A DNA stretch of 8,389 nt from an uncultured Dialister sp. (GCF_900765565.1 NZ_CAAFRZ010000261.1:1-8389); one strand, 5' to 3'. Counted from the first letter of the stretch, positions 1 to 7,207 are shown. Program-made: numbers and translations. Notes: generated by a model from the sequence alone, not told the origin.

Positions 1-26
1 ACCAGCTGCTTGCTAAGCTTTACTGG

Positions 27-74
27 GTTGCGGACTTGCACCGCAACTATACTATGTACGCCGAACTGGCGCAC
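27..74. other. two adjacent hairpins at the left edge
   Basis: Non-coding DNA beyond the end of thiE. The first hairpin has perfect 7-bp arms (GTTGCGG at 27-33, CCGCAAC at 41-47) and loop ACTTGCA. The second has arms GTACGCC (56-62) and GGCGCAC (68-74) with one A.C mismatch. Neither is followed by a T-run in the thiE direction, so they do not read as a standard terminator for thiE. They abut the heptad repeat and may belong to the same dispersed element. Apart from these hairpins and the repeat, positions 1-166 hold nothing I can identify. Confidence 0.45.
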
Positions 75-139
75 CTCATTCCTAATTCCTAATTTTTCTG
101 CGCCCCCACATCCACTCCTCACTCCTCACTCCTAACTAA
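69..139 (-). repeat. GAGGAAT-type heptad repeat, left copy
   Basis: Read on the minus strand, this stretch is a run of related heptads (TTAGGAG, TGAGGAG, TGAGGAG), then GTGG, a G-rich GGGGGCGCA block, then TTAGGAAT and TGAGGTG units. The same order of heptads, GTGG and GGCGCA, then an A/T stretch, occurs in the opposite orientation at 1654-1735. The two copies are clearly related but not identical. The stretch is non-coding in all frames. Confidence 0.7.
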
Positions 140-166
140 AATGGCCTGTTGGCATCGATGGATCTG

Positions 167-796
167 TTATTTATTCCTGGTAATCAGCTCTTTTAGTTCC
201 TTAGCGGAGTTTTGTGGATTTCTGCTGGCCATGATGGCGGAAACCACGGCGCAGCCTGCAATGTCCAGGCCCTTGAATTGGGGAATGGTCTTTTGATTGA
301 TGCCACCGATGACAACCACCGGAATATGGACGGTTTGCAGGATAACCTTCAGTGTTTCCATAGATGTAATATCAGCGTCCGTCTTTGTGGCGGTGGGAAA
401 CATGGCTCCTACGCCTAAATAATCGGCACCGTCTTTTTCAGCTTTTACCGCTTCTTCCAGTGTGCCTGCAGAGACGCCGAGAATTTTGTCATGGCCAATC
501 ATTTTTCTTGCCACCGAAACAGGCATGTCGGACTGCCCCACATGGACTCCATCCGCATCGACGGCCAACATAATATCAATACGGTCGTCAATAATAAGAG
601 GTACATGGTACCTGTCAGTGACCTGTTTCAGCTGCCGGGCTCTTTCATAGAAAATGCCCGTATCTCCTGATTTTTCACGGAGCTGTACCAGGGTAGCGCC
701 GCCACGGATGGCTTCTTCTACCACCTTTTCAAATGTCCCCGGCGCCGGCTGGTTCCTGTCTGTCACCAGGTACAGCGTATAATCAATCTTCTTCAT
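167..796 (-). CDS. thiE: thiamine-phosphate synthase ThiE
   Basis: Cytoplasmic enzyme that joins HMP pyrophosphate to hydroxyethylthiazole phosphate, giving thiamine phosphate and pyrophosphate. The 209-residue TIM-barrel protein is normal length for the family. Visible signatures are LYLVTDR (8-14), GGATLVQLREK (32-42), DGVHVGQSDMP (82-92), the phosphate-binding GAMFPTATK (130-138) and a late VVVIGGI strand. Position 70 is Asp in IIDDR, where many homologues have Asn. An in-frame ATG 27 bp further upstream exists, but the ATG at 796 is preferred because AAAGGAG lies 6 nt before it and the resulting overlap with thiM is only 14 bp, typical of translational coupling. It is the distal gene of a thiM-thiE operon. 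No clear terminator follows. Confidence 0.95.
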   Translation of the reverse strand: MKKIDYTLYLVTDRNQPAPGTFEKVVEEAIRGGATLVQLREKSGDTGIFYERARQLKQVTDRYHVPLIIDDRIDIMLAVDADGVHVGQSDMPVSVARKMIGHDKILGVSAGTLEEAVKAEKDGADYLGVGAMFPTATKTDADITSMETLKVILQTVHIPVVVIGGINQKTIPQFKGLDIAGCAVVSAIMASRNPQNSAKELKELITRNK

Positions 797-1586
797 AGCG
801 GGCTCCTTTATCAAGCTCTTCACCGGTCATTTTTCCCAGTTCGTCAATGAGGGCCATGTGGAAATGGCCGAGTCCCTCTTTGCCCCAGTGGTTCCAGGCC
901 CTTTCTCCTGCCAGCCCCATGGCAGCCATGGCGGCCGCTGCGCTTTCCAGGGGGTGATCCGGATTGGCGCCGCAAAAAGCACCAATCACCGTGGTGCACA
1001 TGCATCCGGATCCGGTGATCAGTGACATTTCCGGACAGCCGTTATGGATGAGTACAGTTCTCTTTCCATCTGTAATGATATCCACAGGTCCGCTGATAAC
1101 GACAACGGTATGCCACTTTTCAGCTAATTCTCTCGCCATGGGAACCACTGTAATGTCAGATGATTCTCCTGCGTCCACGCCTTTTGTAAATGCCTTCCTG
1201 CCCCCAAGGGATGCGATTTCAGACATGTTCCCCCGAACTACGGCCATGGAAACATTATCCATGATTTCTGCGGCCATCCGGTTCCGGAAAGGTGTGGCTC
1301 CGCAGCCTACGGGATCAAAAATCACCGGTTTGTGTCCGGCATTGGCACTGCGGCCGGCCATCATCATGGATTCTACTTTACTTACATTCAATGTGCCTAT
1401 ATTCAAAACGAGAGCAGAAGAAATAGAGGCCATGCTCCCTGCTTCATCAATGGCATCAGCCATCACCGGCGAAGCGCCAATGGCAAGGCACGCATTGGCG
1501 CAGTCATTAACGGTGACATAATTTGTAATATGATGGACCAGCGGATTTTTTCGTCTTACATTATCTAAATACTTTGAGAACTGCAT
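783..1586 (-). CDS. thiM: hydroxyethylthiazole kinase ThiM
   Basis: ATP-dependent kinase that phosphorylates 4-methyl-5-(2-hydroxyethyl)thiazole, a salvage reaction feeding ThiE. The 267-residue length and ribokinase-like motifs fit ThiM: NPLVHHITNYVTVNDCAN (14-31), GASPVMADA (37-45), VIFDPVGCGATPFRN (88-102), RGNMSEI (118-124, usually RGNASEI), VVISGPVD (162-169) and the catalytic loop ITGSGCMCTT (190-199), with Cys195 at the conserved cysteine position. A GTG at 1595 would add three residues, but its G overlaps the AGGAG SD; the ATG at 1586 has that SD 8 nt upstream and is chosen. It is the first gene of the thiM-thiE pair. No thiD is present here, so HMP-PP must be made elsewhere. No thi-box/TPP aptamer is recognisable upstream. 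Confidence 0.95.
   Translation of the reverse strand: MQFSKYLDNVRRKNPLVHHITNYVTVNDCANACLAIGASPVMADAIDEAGSMASISSALVLNIGTLNVSKVESMMMAGRSANAGHKPVIFDPVGCGATPFRNRMAAEIMDNVSMAVVRGNMSEIASLGGRKAFTKGVDAGESSDITVVPMARELAEKWHTVVVISGPVDIITDGKRTVLIHNGCPEMSLITGSGCMCTTVIGAFCGANPDHPLESAAAAMAAMGLAGERAWNHWGKEGLGHFHMALIDELGKMTGEELDKGARYEED
803..809 (-). promoter_or_regulatory. ribosome binding site of thiE inside thiM
   Basis: AAAGGAG on the minus strand, 6 nt before the ATG at 796 and inside the last codons of thiM. It selects the 209-residue start over the longer 218-residue reading and suggests coupled translation of the two genes. Confidence 0.8.
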
Positions 1587-1594
1587 GATGTTCA

Positions 1595-1599
1595 CTCCT
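1595..1599 (-). promoter_or_regulatory. ribosome binding site of thiM
   Basis: AGGAG on the minus strand with an 8-nt gap to the ATG at 1586. It overlaps the alternative GTG at 1595, which rules that codon out as the start. Confidence 0.75.
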
Positions 1600-1653
1600 A
1601 TTTACTATACAACCGGATTCATTGAGGGTTGCCTCAAAGTCTGCGTGGGTTAC

Positions 1654-1735
1654 TGAAAATTAGAAATTAGGAATGAGGAATGAGGAATTAGGATTGAGGA
1701 ATGGTGGTGCGGCGCACAAATTATATAGCGCCGCA
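1654..1735 (+). repeat. GAGGAAT-type heptad repeat, right copy, with GC-rich hairpin
   Basis: Read on the plus strand: units of TTAGAAA, TTAGGAA, TGAGGAA, TGAGGAA, TTAGGAT, TGAGGAA, then TGGTGG and a perfect 8-bp inverted repeat, TGCGGCGC (1708-1715) and GCGCCGCA (1728-1735), around a 12-nt A/T-rich loop. It matches the left copy at 69-139 in inverted orientation, so the two bracket thiE-thiM. The hairpin has no T-run on either side, so it is more likely part of the repeat element than a terminator. It lies in the 258-bp gap between thiM and the Sel1 gene, which also has a short perfect hairpin at 1622-1637 (TTGAGG, GTTG, CCTCAA). Confidence 0.7.
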
Positions 1736-1752
1736 ATATATATTTCTTACCC

Positions 1753-1830
1753 TTAGTTCTGGCCAACGGCCCAAATCCATATTCCCCTTCCTTGAGCCCA
1801 GGCGGAAGCCTTAGCCCTGGCTTCAGCCAC
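1753..1830 (-). other. short Ala-alternating reading frame, possible remnant
   Basis: Just past the Sel1 stop, a 25-codon frame (GTG start, TAA stop) has alanine at nearly every second codon: VAEARAKASAWAQGRG, then IWIWAVGQN. The GCN codons create a 6-bp periodicity at the DNA level. There is no convincing SD. It could be a degenerate dispersed repeat, the tail of a lost gene, or chance. I do not call it a gene. Confidence 0.2.
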
Positions 1831-1844
1831 AGTCCTTTCTTTAC

Positions 1845-3383
1845 TTACACCCTCACCTTATTTGCCCATATTTTTGCGAGGCGGGCGCTCTTCTTGGTTC
1901 CGTAGCCATCTCGATAATAGTCTGATAGGACCTTGTAGAAATCTGTGTATCCTTCTGCCGCCAGCTGACGGGCCAGGAGGAATGCCTGCTTCGGATTTTC
2001 CTGATGCATGATTTCCCCATCCGTTGGACCGGGGCCCGCATAGTAACGCCAAAGGAGCTTCCGGGTGTTCAGGAGCCCTGATGCATAACCATTTTTTGCA
2101 GCCCTGATAAAATCTTTATCCTTCACTTCCAGGGCATCGCCGATATACAGGTACATCCGGGCAAGAACTGCCCAGGAATCATCATCACCGGCCCGGGCTG
2201 CTTTCTTGTAGTACTCTGCCGCCTTTTTCACTTTGATCTGGGAATCATCAAATATTTTGCCCAGTTTGTCTTTATTGGTATCCAGTTTATCCGGAGCCAC
2301 TTCTTCCCTTGTTTCCTTTAAAAGGGCCGCTGCTTTTCTGCAGTAGAAGTCAATGAGATTCTTGCGGCACAGGTCACTGCCTGCTTTCATCCCCTGCTTC
2401 AGGAGAGTCACAAATTTCTTTTCATTTCCCTCTTCCCTGCTGATACGGGCCAGGTCATCATAGGCATCTGCATATCCCAAAGATGCTGCCTGGTTCAGGT
2501 ATTTAAGCGCTCTTTCCTTCTCCTCTTTTCCGGCTCCCGGATAGAGCTGGCCAGCCCGGTAGGAAATGCGGCCCGCTTCGTAGCGCCCCCTTTTATCTCC
2601 CCGTTCATAGCCCTTCAGATACCAGGCTATGGCAAGATCGATATTTTTATGAACCCCGTCCCCGTTGGCATACAAATTTCCCAATGAACGGCAAGCCGAC
2701 ACGCTGCCGTCATGAAAGGCCTGGCCATACAGTTCCAGTCCTCTTTTCACATTCACTTCAGCTCCTATACCATGGATGAAGCAGTCCGCTGAAATTTCAC
2801 GACACAGGTTGTTCCCATGGACAGCACCCCGGAGAAACCAGGACAGGGCAGTTCTATTATTTTTCACCGGGTACCCGGGCCGTTCCTTGGAACCACGGTC
2901 CAGGTAAAGCTTACCGATTTCCGCATAGCTCGTATAGATACCACCGGCAATGGCTTCTTTAAACCAGCTGATAGCAATGTCCCGCACCTCCTCGGAATGG
3001 AGAGCATCTCCCATCATGAGGCGTCCGGCATAATAAGCGCCCTCTGCCAGTCCCTGCTGGTAGGATGCCGCATAATGATCGAAAGCTTCCTGGATATTGG
3101 CCCTTTTCCCATAGCCATACTCATACATCCGTCCTAAGTACAGAGTACTTGGACCGTGTCCCATTCCTGACAGGATTTCAAAACAGTCAAAGGCCTGGGC
3201 ATATTCCTTTCCTTTATAGAAATGGCGTCCCAGTTCAAAAAGTTCTTTTGCTCCTCGACTGCTTCCCTGCAGCACAGCCTCCTTGAAATAATCCTTCGCT
3301 TTTTCATAATTCCGAATGTGCTTGTACTGCATTCCCAATTCCAGGAGTTCCGACTTTGTCATATGGTCTGCTTCCCGTGTCAT
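1845..3383 (-). CDS. Sel1-like repeat (tetratricopeptide-type) protein
   Basis: A 512-residue soluble protein built mostly of SLR/TPR-like helical pairs. Repeats are seen across the first 300 residues, for example LGRMYEYGYGKRANIQEAFDHY, LGNLYANGDGVHKNIDLAIAWY and LDRGSKERPG followed by ALSWFLRGAVHG, and again at the C-terminus (LSDYYRDGYGTKKSARLAKIW). Between them is a lysine-rich, less regular section (DTNKDKLGKIFDDSQIKVKK). No signal peptide, membrane segment or catalytic motif is visible, so it is probably a cytoplasmic scaffold; its partner is unknown. An ATG at 3401 gives six more residues but has no SD, whereas GGAGGAAG (3399-3392) lies 8 nt before the ATG at 3383. It sits alone between thioredoxin and thiM in the same direction. 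A TACAAT box and an imperfect palindrome lie upstream, without a clear -35. Confidence 0.85.
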   Translation of the reverse strand: MTREADHMTKSELLELGMQYKHIRNYEKAKDYFKEAVLQGSSRGAKELFELGRHFYKGKEYAQAFDCFEILSGMGHGPSTLYLGRMYEYGYGKRANIQEAFDHYAASYQQGLAEGAYYAGRLMMGDALHSEEVRDIAISWFKEAIAGGIYTSYAEIGKLYLDRGSKERPGYPVKNNRTALSWFLRGAVHGNNLCREISADCFIHGIGAEVNVKRGLELYGQAFHDGSVSACRSLGNLYANGDGVHKNIDLAIAWYLKGYERGDKRGRYEAGRISYRAGQLYPGAGKEEKERALKYLNQAASLGYADAYDDLARISREEGNEKKFVTLLKQGMKAGSDLCRKNLIDFYCRKAAALLKETREEVAPDKLDTNKDKLGKIFDDSQIKVKKAAEYYKKAARAGDDDSWAVLARMYLYIGDALEVKDKDFIRAAKNGYASGLLNTRKLLWRYYAGPGPTDGEIMHQENPKQAFLLARQLAAEGYTDFYKVLSDYYRDGYGTKKSARLAKIWANKVRV

Positions 3384-3475
3384 ATATCTCACTTCCTCCA
3401 TGAATTATATGGATTTCATTCCTTTTTATTGTATCACGTTACCCCATCTACCGTGGGCTTTGAGAAAAAAATTTC

Positions 3476-3510
3476 AAACAAAAACAGGGATACTGCATAC
3501 GGTATCCCTG
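3476..3510 (-). terminator. intrinsic terminator of the thioredoxin gene
   Basis: On the minus strand a perfect 9-bp stem (CAGGGATAC with GTATCCCTG, arms 3502-3510 and 3485-3493) with an 8-nt loop is followed by TTTTTGTTT. It begins 17 bp after the thioredoxin stop codon and separates that gene from the Sel1 gene. Confidence 0.85.
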
Positions 3511-3527
3511 CCAAGGCTTATCATATA

Positions 3528-3845
3528 TTACTTATGTTTTCGTTCTACAAAAGACTTCAAATCATTGTAGCCCACATTGCCATAACCAATAATCCGGTTC
3601 ACCGGTTTTCCTTCATGGAAATAAATGAGGGTCGGAATGGTTTCTACTTCATATCGCTTCGCAATTTCCTCATCTTCATCAACATTAATGCCATAAATAG
3701 GCGTTTCAATCTCGCCGGAAAGTTTTTCTACCATAGGACGCAGTCTTCTGCAGTATCCGCACCAGGGAGCAGAAAATCCAAGAATCACATCACCTTCCGT
3801 GAGAACCTTGTCAATATTTGCAGTACCTGTAATCGGTGCCATCAT
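3528..3845 (-). CDS. thioredoxin-family protein with WCGYC active site
   Basis: A 105-residue single-domain thioredoxin, a cytoplasmic thiol-disulfide oxidoreductase that would reduce protein disulfides via the active-site cysteine pair. The fold signatures are FSAPWCGYC (24-32; Cys29 and Cys32), the Asp-rich strand GINVDEDEEIAKRYEV and the cis-proline loop ETIPTLIYF (Pro71). Classical thioredoxin has WCGPC; the Tyr in place of Pro is known in various thioredoxin-like proteins and usually shifts redox potential, so the partner and exact role are open. An ATG at 3869 has no SD; AAGGAG (3855-3860) lies 9 nt before the ATG at 3845, which is chosen (the next codon is also ATG). It is a single-gene unit with its own promoter and terminator. 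There is no signal peptide, which argues against a secreted role. Confidence 0.88.
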   Translation of the reverse strand: MMAPITGTANIDKVLTEGDVILGFSAPWCGYCRRLRPMVEKLSGEIETPIYGINVDEDEEIAKRYEVETIPTLIYFHEGKPVNRIIGYGNVGYNDLKSFVERKHK

Positions 3846-3898
3846 ATGCATACACTCCTTATTGTTCATAAAATTGCTGTTCTGATTTCTATGTATTT

Positions 3899-3927
3899 AT
3901 TATATTCTATATATTTAAATTTGTCAA
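3899..3927 (-). promoter_or_regulatory. consensus sigma-70 promoter of the thioredoxin gene
   Basis: On the minus strand, TTGACA (3927-3922), a 17-bp A/T-rich spacer, and TATAAT (3904-3899): both hexamers match the consensus exactly. It implies a leader of about 45-50 nt and strong, probably constitutive, expression. It starts about 30 bp after the autotransporter terminator. Confidence 0.88.
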
Positions 3928-3958
3928 TATGTATAATCAACTTCACTCATAGAAATGG

Positions 3959-3994
3959 AAAAGAGCTGCAGAAGTAACTATGCTTCTGCAGCTC
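3959..3994 (-). terminator. intrinsic terminator of the autotransporter gene
   Basis: Perfect 12-bp inverted repeat, GAGCTGCAGAAG (3963-3974) and CTTCTGCAGCTC (3983-3994), 8-nt loop. On the minus strand it is followed by TTTTCCATTT, a short but adequate U-tract. It lies about 57 bp after the autotransporter stop and just before the thioredoxin promoter. Confidence 0.8.
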
Positions 3995-4051
3995 AGATGA
4001 GATTGTTTTGAAATGAGCTTTTCCGTATAAACTTATTAAATCATGGCTGCA

Positions 4052-7000
4052 TTAGAAAGAATAACGAACGCCCACATTCCACTGCCACGGTGTCTTCACA
4101 TTACCGGAGCCCCCTTCTGCTCTTTCCAGGTCAAAGTAGAAATGGGTATCACTACCAAGATTTAAGTTGGCTCCAACGCCGAATTCAAACCAGCCGCCGC
4201 CGATATCTTCTCTGTACTCTCTGCTTACAGTGCCATTGGTCATGGATGCCTTTACATCACCGTCGAAATCATAGAGATAGGATGCACGTGCATAGACATT
4301 ACCATGGCTGAAGTCTTTCCCCAGAGAGAATCCAAGACGGCCTACAAAGCTGTCCATATCGTTCTGATGGACCCTTGCTCCATTTTCTGTGCTGTAGTTG
4401 ACAGAATCTACATGGCCCCAGGTCAGTTCCACCTGCGGTTCCAGCCAGAATTTATCCATATGGAAACGTTTCCCATATTCGCCGGAGAAACTGAATCCAT
4501 TGGTGCTGTAATCGCCGCTTCCAATGCCAAGGGGTGTATCGTATTCATTTTTCAGATGTGCATATTTCGCAATCAAATCAATGAAGCTGCCATCATCCCT
4601 GAGATTACTGCCATATACGGCAAAGCTGCTGTTCTTTGTCTGGCCTGTACCGCTATGGAAGGTGTTATCCCCATCGGTATAGGAGAATGCACCGCCAAGA
4701 ATCCAGTTATCGTTCAGTTTCTTATCATAGCCCATCTGATAATAGTTATACTGGTTCTTCACACCTTTGAATGTAGCTTCACCACGGGCCATACGTGCCC
4801 ATACGCCATCATCACCCTTGGAATCCCGGATTTCACCAAGACGTTTATTCAAGTCATTATTTTCCTGTCTCCAGGTAATCAAGGAAAGAGCGGCCAAATC
4901 GGTAATAGCACGGTTTGTTTCATTTTCAGGGATATAGCTTTCAGTGACCTTGATATCTCCGTCTGCTGTATTCTCTACCTTATATACGGAAGCACCATTA
5001 ATAACACCTTCCGAACCGCTTACTGTAGAAGCCGCTGTCTTACCGTCAGCCGTGGTAACTACTTTAGCCAAAGTCTTAACCTTATTGCTGTCTCCTGCCA
5101 AGGCATCGCTGTTATAGTCCTTACCTTCGCCCTGTACCGTCACATCTCCTGTTTTCTTTGCACCATCAGCAAGAACCACCTTATTATCGCCATTGGCAGT
5201 TCTCACAAGGCCCTTATTGCTTACAAGGGACTTTGCTACTGTCAACTTATTTGTTCCATTTCCAAGGTCAAGAGATGCGTTCTGGATAGTAAGATTATCC
5301 ACTTTAGCTTCTGCACCGCCGGTAATGGAAGCGGTACCTCCCTGATTAATAGCAAGGCTGGACACCGCAGCATTTGATTTTCCCTGCTGTACAAAAGTCG
5401 ATTTATTGCCGGAAACCTGGACAGACTTAGCAGTTAAAGTGCCGCCATCAGCAACAGAAGCACTGCCGCCATTAGTAATATTCATGGCATCTTTAATATC
5501 CAGTGTGCCGCCATTTTCTGCAATGGTCCTGGCTCCACCCTGAACATTCAGAGTACCAGCAGTAACAACGGCTCCACTGTCTGCTGTCAGAGAAGCTCCC
5601 TGAGTCAACTCTACATTCTTAAATGTCCCTGTGCTGTCTTTCAGAGAAACGGTGCCTGCTTCAGCCTTGACCGTATCAGCAGCTACATCCGTGCCATTGA
5701 AATTCACGGCACCGCCATTAGAGACATAGAGGCCGGAATCCTTTGCCAGCTTGTTATCAAATTTGACAGAAGCTTCTTGACCAAAGTTGATTTTACTGTT
5801 ATTGACATTCAACCGGCCAAACGTGAACTTTCCGGCAGCTTCATGTGCAACTTTGTACTCATCGCCATCCTGTGAGGCGCATACGATTTCACTGCCATTA
5901 TTCAGGCTTAATTCATTAGCCGTAAGACTTGGCTTTTCATCACTCATATCCCCCAAATCCATATATAAATAGCTGTAATCTGAAGTGAGTTTATCGGCCT
6001 TAACACTGGTGGTACCCTCTCCAATAAAAAGTCCTGCGCCATTACTCAAATCTATATTTTTTACATTAGCATTCGTTTTTCCAGAAAAAGAAATTCCACT
6101 TCCGTCTTCATTATCAATCGGTACCTGAGCGGAAGCACCGGAAGCCTTTTCTTCACCTACCACTTTGACGTTACCAACATTTATTTCAGAGACATCTCCA
6201 ATGTCAGCATAACTATTCGATAAATACACATTCCCAATAGATGCCTTTGGCGTATCCCAGACTTCCAAGCTGCTATTATTTGAAATATATACATCACCGG
6301 TCGTTACATCTGCAACCTTGGAAAATCCCACAACCGAATTATCATCGGCATGAATTTCACTGATAGCTGCTTTTTTTGCACCATCAAAATAAACCTCACC
6401 TTGTTCAGTTGCATAAATACCGGTCAGTACCTTACCATCCGGAAGTTTTAATCCCTCTGTGCCATTGACGGTCACTTCCGCATCATTGTTAAAGCTGATT
6501 CCACCAGCATTTGATCCATCATCTCTACTGGATGCCTGTCCCCAAATTAATGCTACATTCACAGTACCGCCATTAACCTGAAGTTTTCCTGGCTGCCCAT
6601 CTGCTTTTCCCAAAGGAAGGTGAGCATCTTTCTCCCAATCATTTCCAGCATAAAGAGCCCTTCCGGAAATCTGTGAATCCTCCATGGTAATGTTGGCGTT
6701 ATTCGCATAGGCACCGCTAGTTACTTCGGCATTTTTAATGTTTACAACAGATCCTTCTGTAGCCGTAAAATAGTCGTTTGAAACTTTAATGGCCCCACCA
6801 GTCATATTCAATATGCTGCCACCATCAACAGCTACTTCCCCTTTGCCTACAAATACTTTTCCATCATAATTTGTAGGATCATCCACAAAAGTGACATTTT
6901 TGGCAGTCAGTTTGGACTTATTTTGTAGCCATGCACCTTTTACGGTCTTATTTTCAATGGTTTTCGTTTCCCCACTCATCTGGATTTCATCAGCCATTAC

Positions 7001-7072
7001 CCCATAGTTCCCGCTGAATCCAAGAACCAGTGCCAATGCAACTACTTGGGCTAACCTTTGCTTGCTTTTCAT
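4052..7072 (-). CDS. autotransporter (type Va secretion) surface protein
   Basis: A 1006-residue outer-membrane protein. Residues 1-27 are a signal peptide: basic MKSKQR, hydrophobic core, and VMA|DE cleavage after Ala27. The passenger (28 to about 718) is rich in Gly, Asn, Ser and Thr with short alternating strands and NGG/GGT turns, as in beta-helix adhesins (LDIKDAMNITNGG and similar units). No serine-protease or other catalytic motif is seen, so adhesion is the best guess. About 719-756 is a helical linker (ITDLAALSLITWRQENNDL), and 757-1006 is the barrel, starting VWARMARGEA and ending GVRYSF with the expected terminal Phe. The 250-residue barrel is normal size. A TTG at 7090 adds six residues but lacks an SD; AAAGGGG (7087-7081) lies 8 nt before the chosen ATG. 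It is a monocistronic unit, divergent from an XRE regulator. Ligand and host role cannot be told. Confidence 0.92.
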   Translation of the reverse strand: MKSKQRLAQVVALALVLGFSGNYGVMADEIQMSGETKTIENKTVKGAWLQNKSKLTAKNVTFVDDPTNYDGKVFVGKGEVAVDGGSILNMTGGAIKVSNDYFTATEGSVVNIKNAEVTSGAYANNANITMEDSQISGRALYAGNDWEKDAHLPLGKADGQPGKLQVNGGTVNVALIWGQASSRDDGSNAGGISFNNDAEVTVNGTEGLKLPDGKVLTGIYATEQGEVYFDGAKKAAISEIHADDNSVVGFSKVADVTTGDVYISNNSSLEVWDTPKASIGNVYLSNSYADIGDVSEINVGNVKVVGEEKASGASAQVPIDNEDGSGISFSGKTNANVKNIDLSNGAGLFIGEGTTSVKADKLTSDYSYLYMDLGDMSDEKPSLTANELSLNNGSEIVCASQDGDEYKVAHEAAGKFTFGRLNVNNSKINFGQEASVKFDNKLAKDSGLYVSNGGAVNFNGTDVAADTVKAEAGTVSLKDSTGTFKNVELTQGASLTADSGAVVTAGTLNVQGGARTIAENGGTLDIKDAMNITNGGSASVADGGTLTAKSVQVSGNKSTFVQQGKSNAAVSSLAINQGGTASITGGAEAKVDNLTIQNASLDLGNGTNKLTVAKSLVSNKGLVRTANGDNKVVLADGAKKTGDVTVQGEGKDYNSDALAGDSNKVKTLAKVVTTADGKTAASTVSGSEGVINGASVYKVENTADGDIKVTESYIPENETNRAITDLAALSLITWRQENNDLNKRLGEIRDSKGDDGVWARMARGEATFKGVKNQYNYYQMGYDKKLNDNWILGGAFSYTDGDNTFHSGTGQTKNSSFAVYGSNLRDDGSFIDLIAKYAHLKNEYDTPLGIGSGDYSTNGFSFSGEYGKRFHMDKFWLEPQVELTWGHVDSVNYSTENGARVHQNDMDSFVGRLGFSLGKDFSHGNVYARASYLYDFDGDVKASMTNGTVSREYREDIGGGWFEFGVGANLNLGSDTHFYFDLERAEGGSGNVKTPWQWNVGVRYSF

Positions 7073-7193
7073 ACCATAATCCCCTTTCAAAAATACCCTT
7101 TATGCTAAAGAATAAACTCCAGTCACCATGGATTGAAATGACAGGAGGTAAAGCCGGATTATATGTCTTACCTTAGTGCTTAAAATATATTCC

Positions 7194-7207
7194 ATGTCTA
7201 TAGACAT
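7194..7207. promoter_or_regulatory. 14-bp perfect palindrome, candidate operator
   Basis: ATGTCTATAGACAT reads the same on both strands. It overlaps the last bases of the autotransporter -10 box and covers the predicted transcription start, a position where a bound dimer would block the promoter. The divergent XRE-type gene is an obvious candidate binder, but this is inference. Confidence 0.45.

Noticed and set aside
1..166. CRISPR array suggested by repeated CTCCTCA units
   Set aside because: The units are contiguous 7-bp heptads without unique spacers of regular length, so they are simple repeats.
964..1521. 185-codon plus-strand open frame opposite thiM
   Set aside because: It is antisense to conserved ThiM motifs and has no supporting signals.
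1794..1823. GAAGCC/GGCTTC hairpin as a Sel1 terminator
   Set aside because: The 6-bp stem has no T-run after it on the minus strand.
3222..3977. 251-codon plus-strand open frame
   Set aside because: It crosses the Sel1 gene start, a terminator, the thioredoxin gene and its promoter on the opposite strand, and resembles no protein family.
4304..5377. 357-codon plus-strand open frame opposite the autotransporter
   Set aside because: It is antisense to a clear autotransporter whose barrel motifs fix the coding strand, has no SD or family signature, and its Cys/Ile-rich composition looks like a shadow of the real codons.
7143..7182. Plus-strand AGGAGGT followed by ATG and a six-codon frame (MSYLSA)
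   Set aside because: The 13-nt spacing is too long and the frame too short; the site lies antisense in the autotransporter leader.
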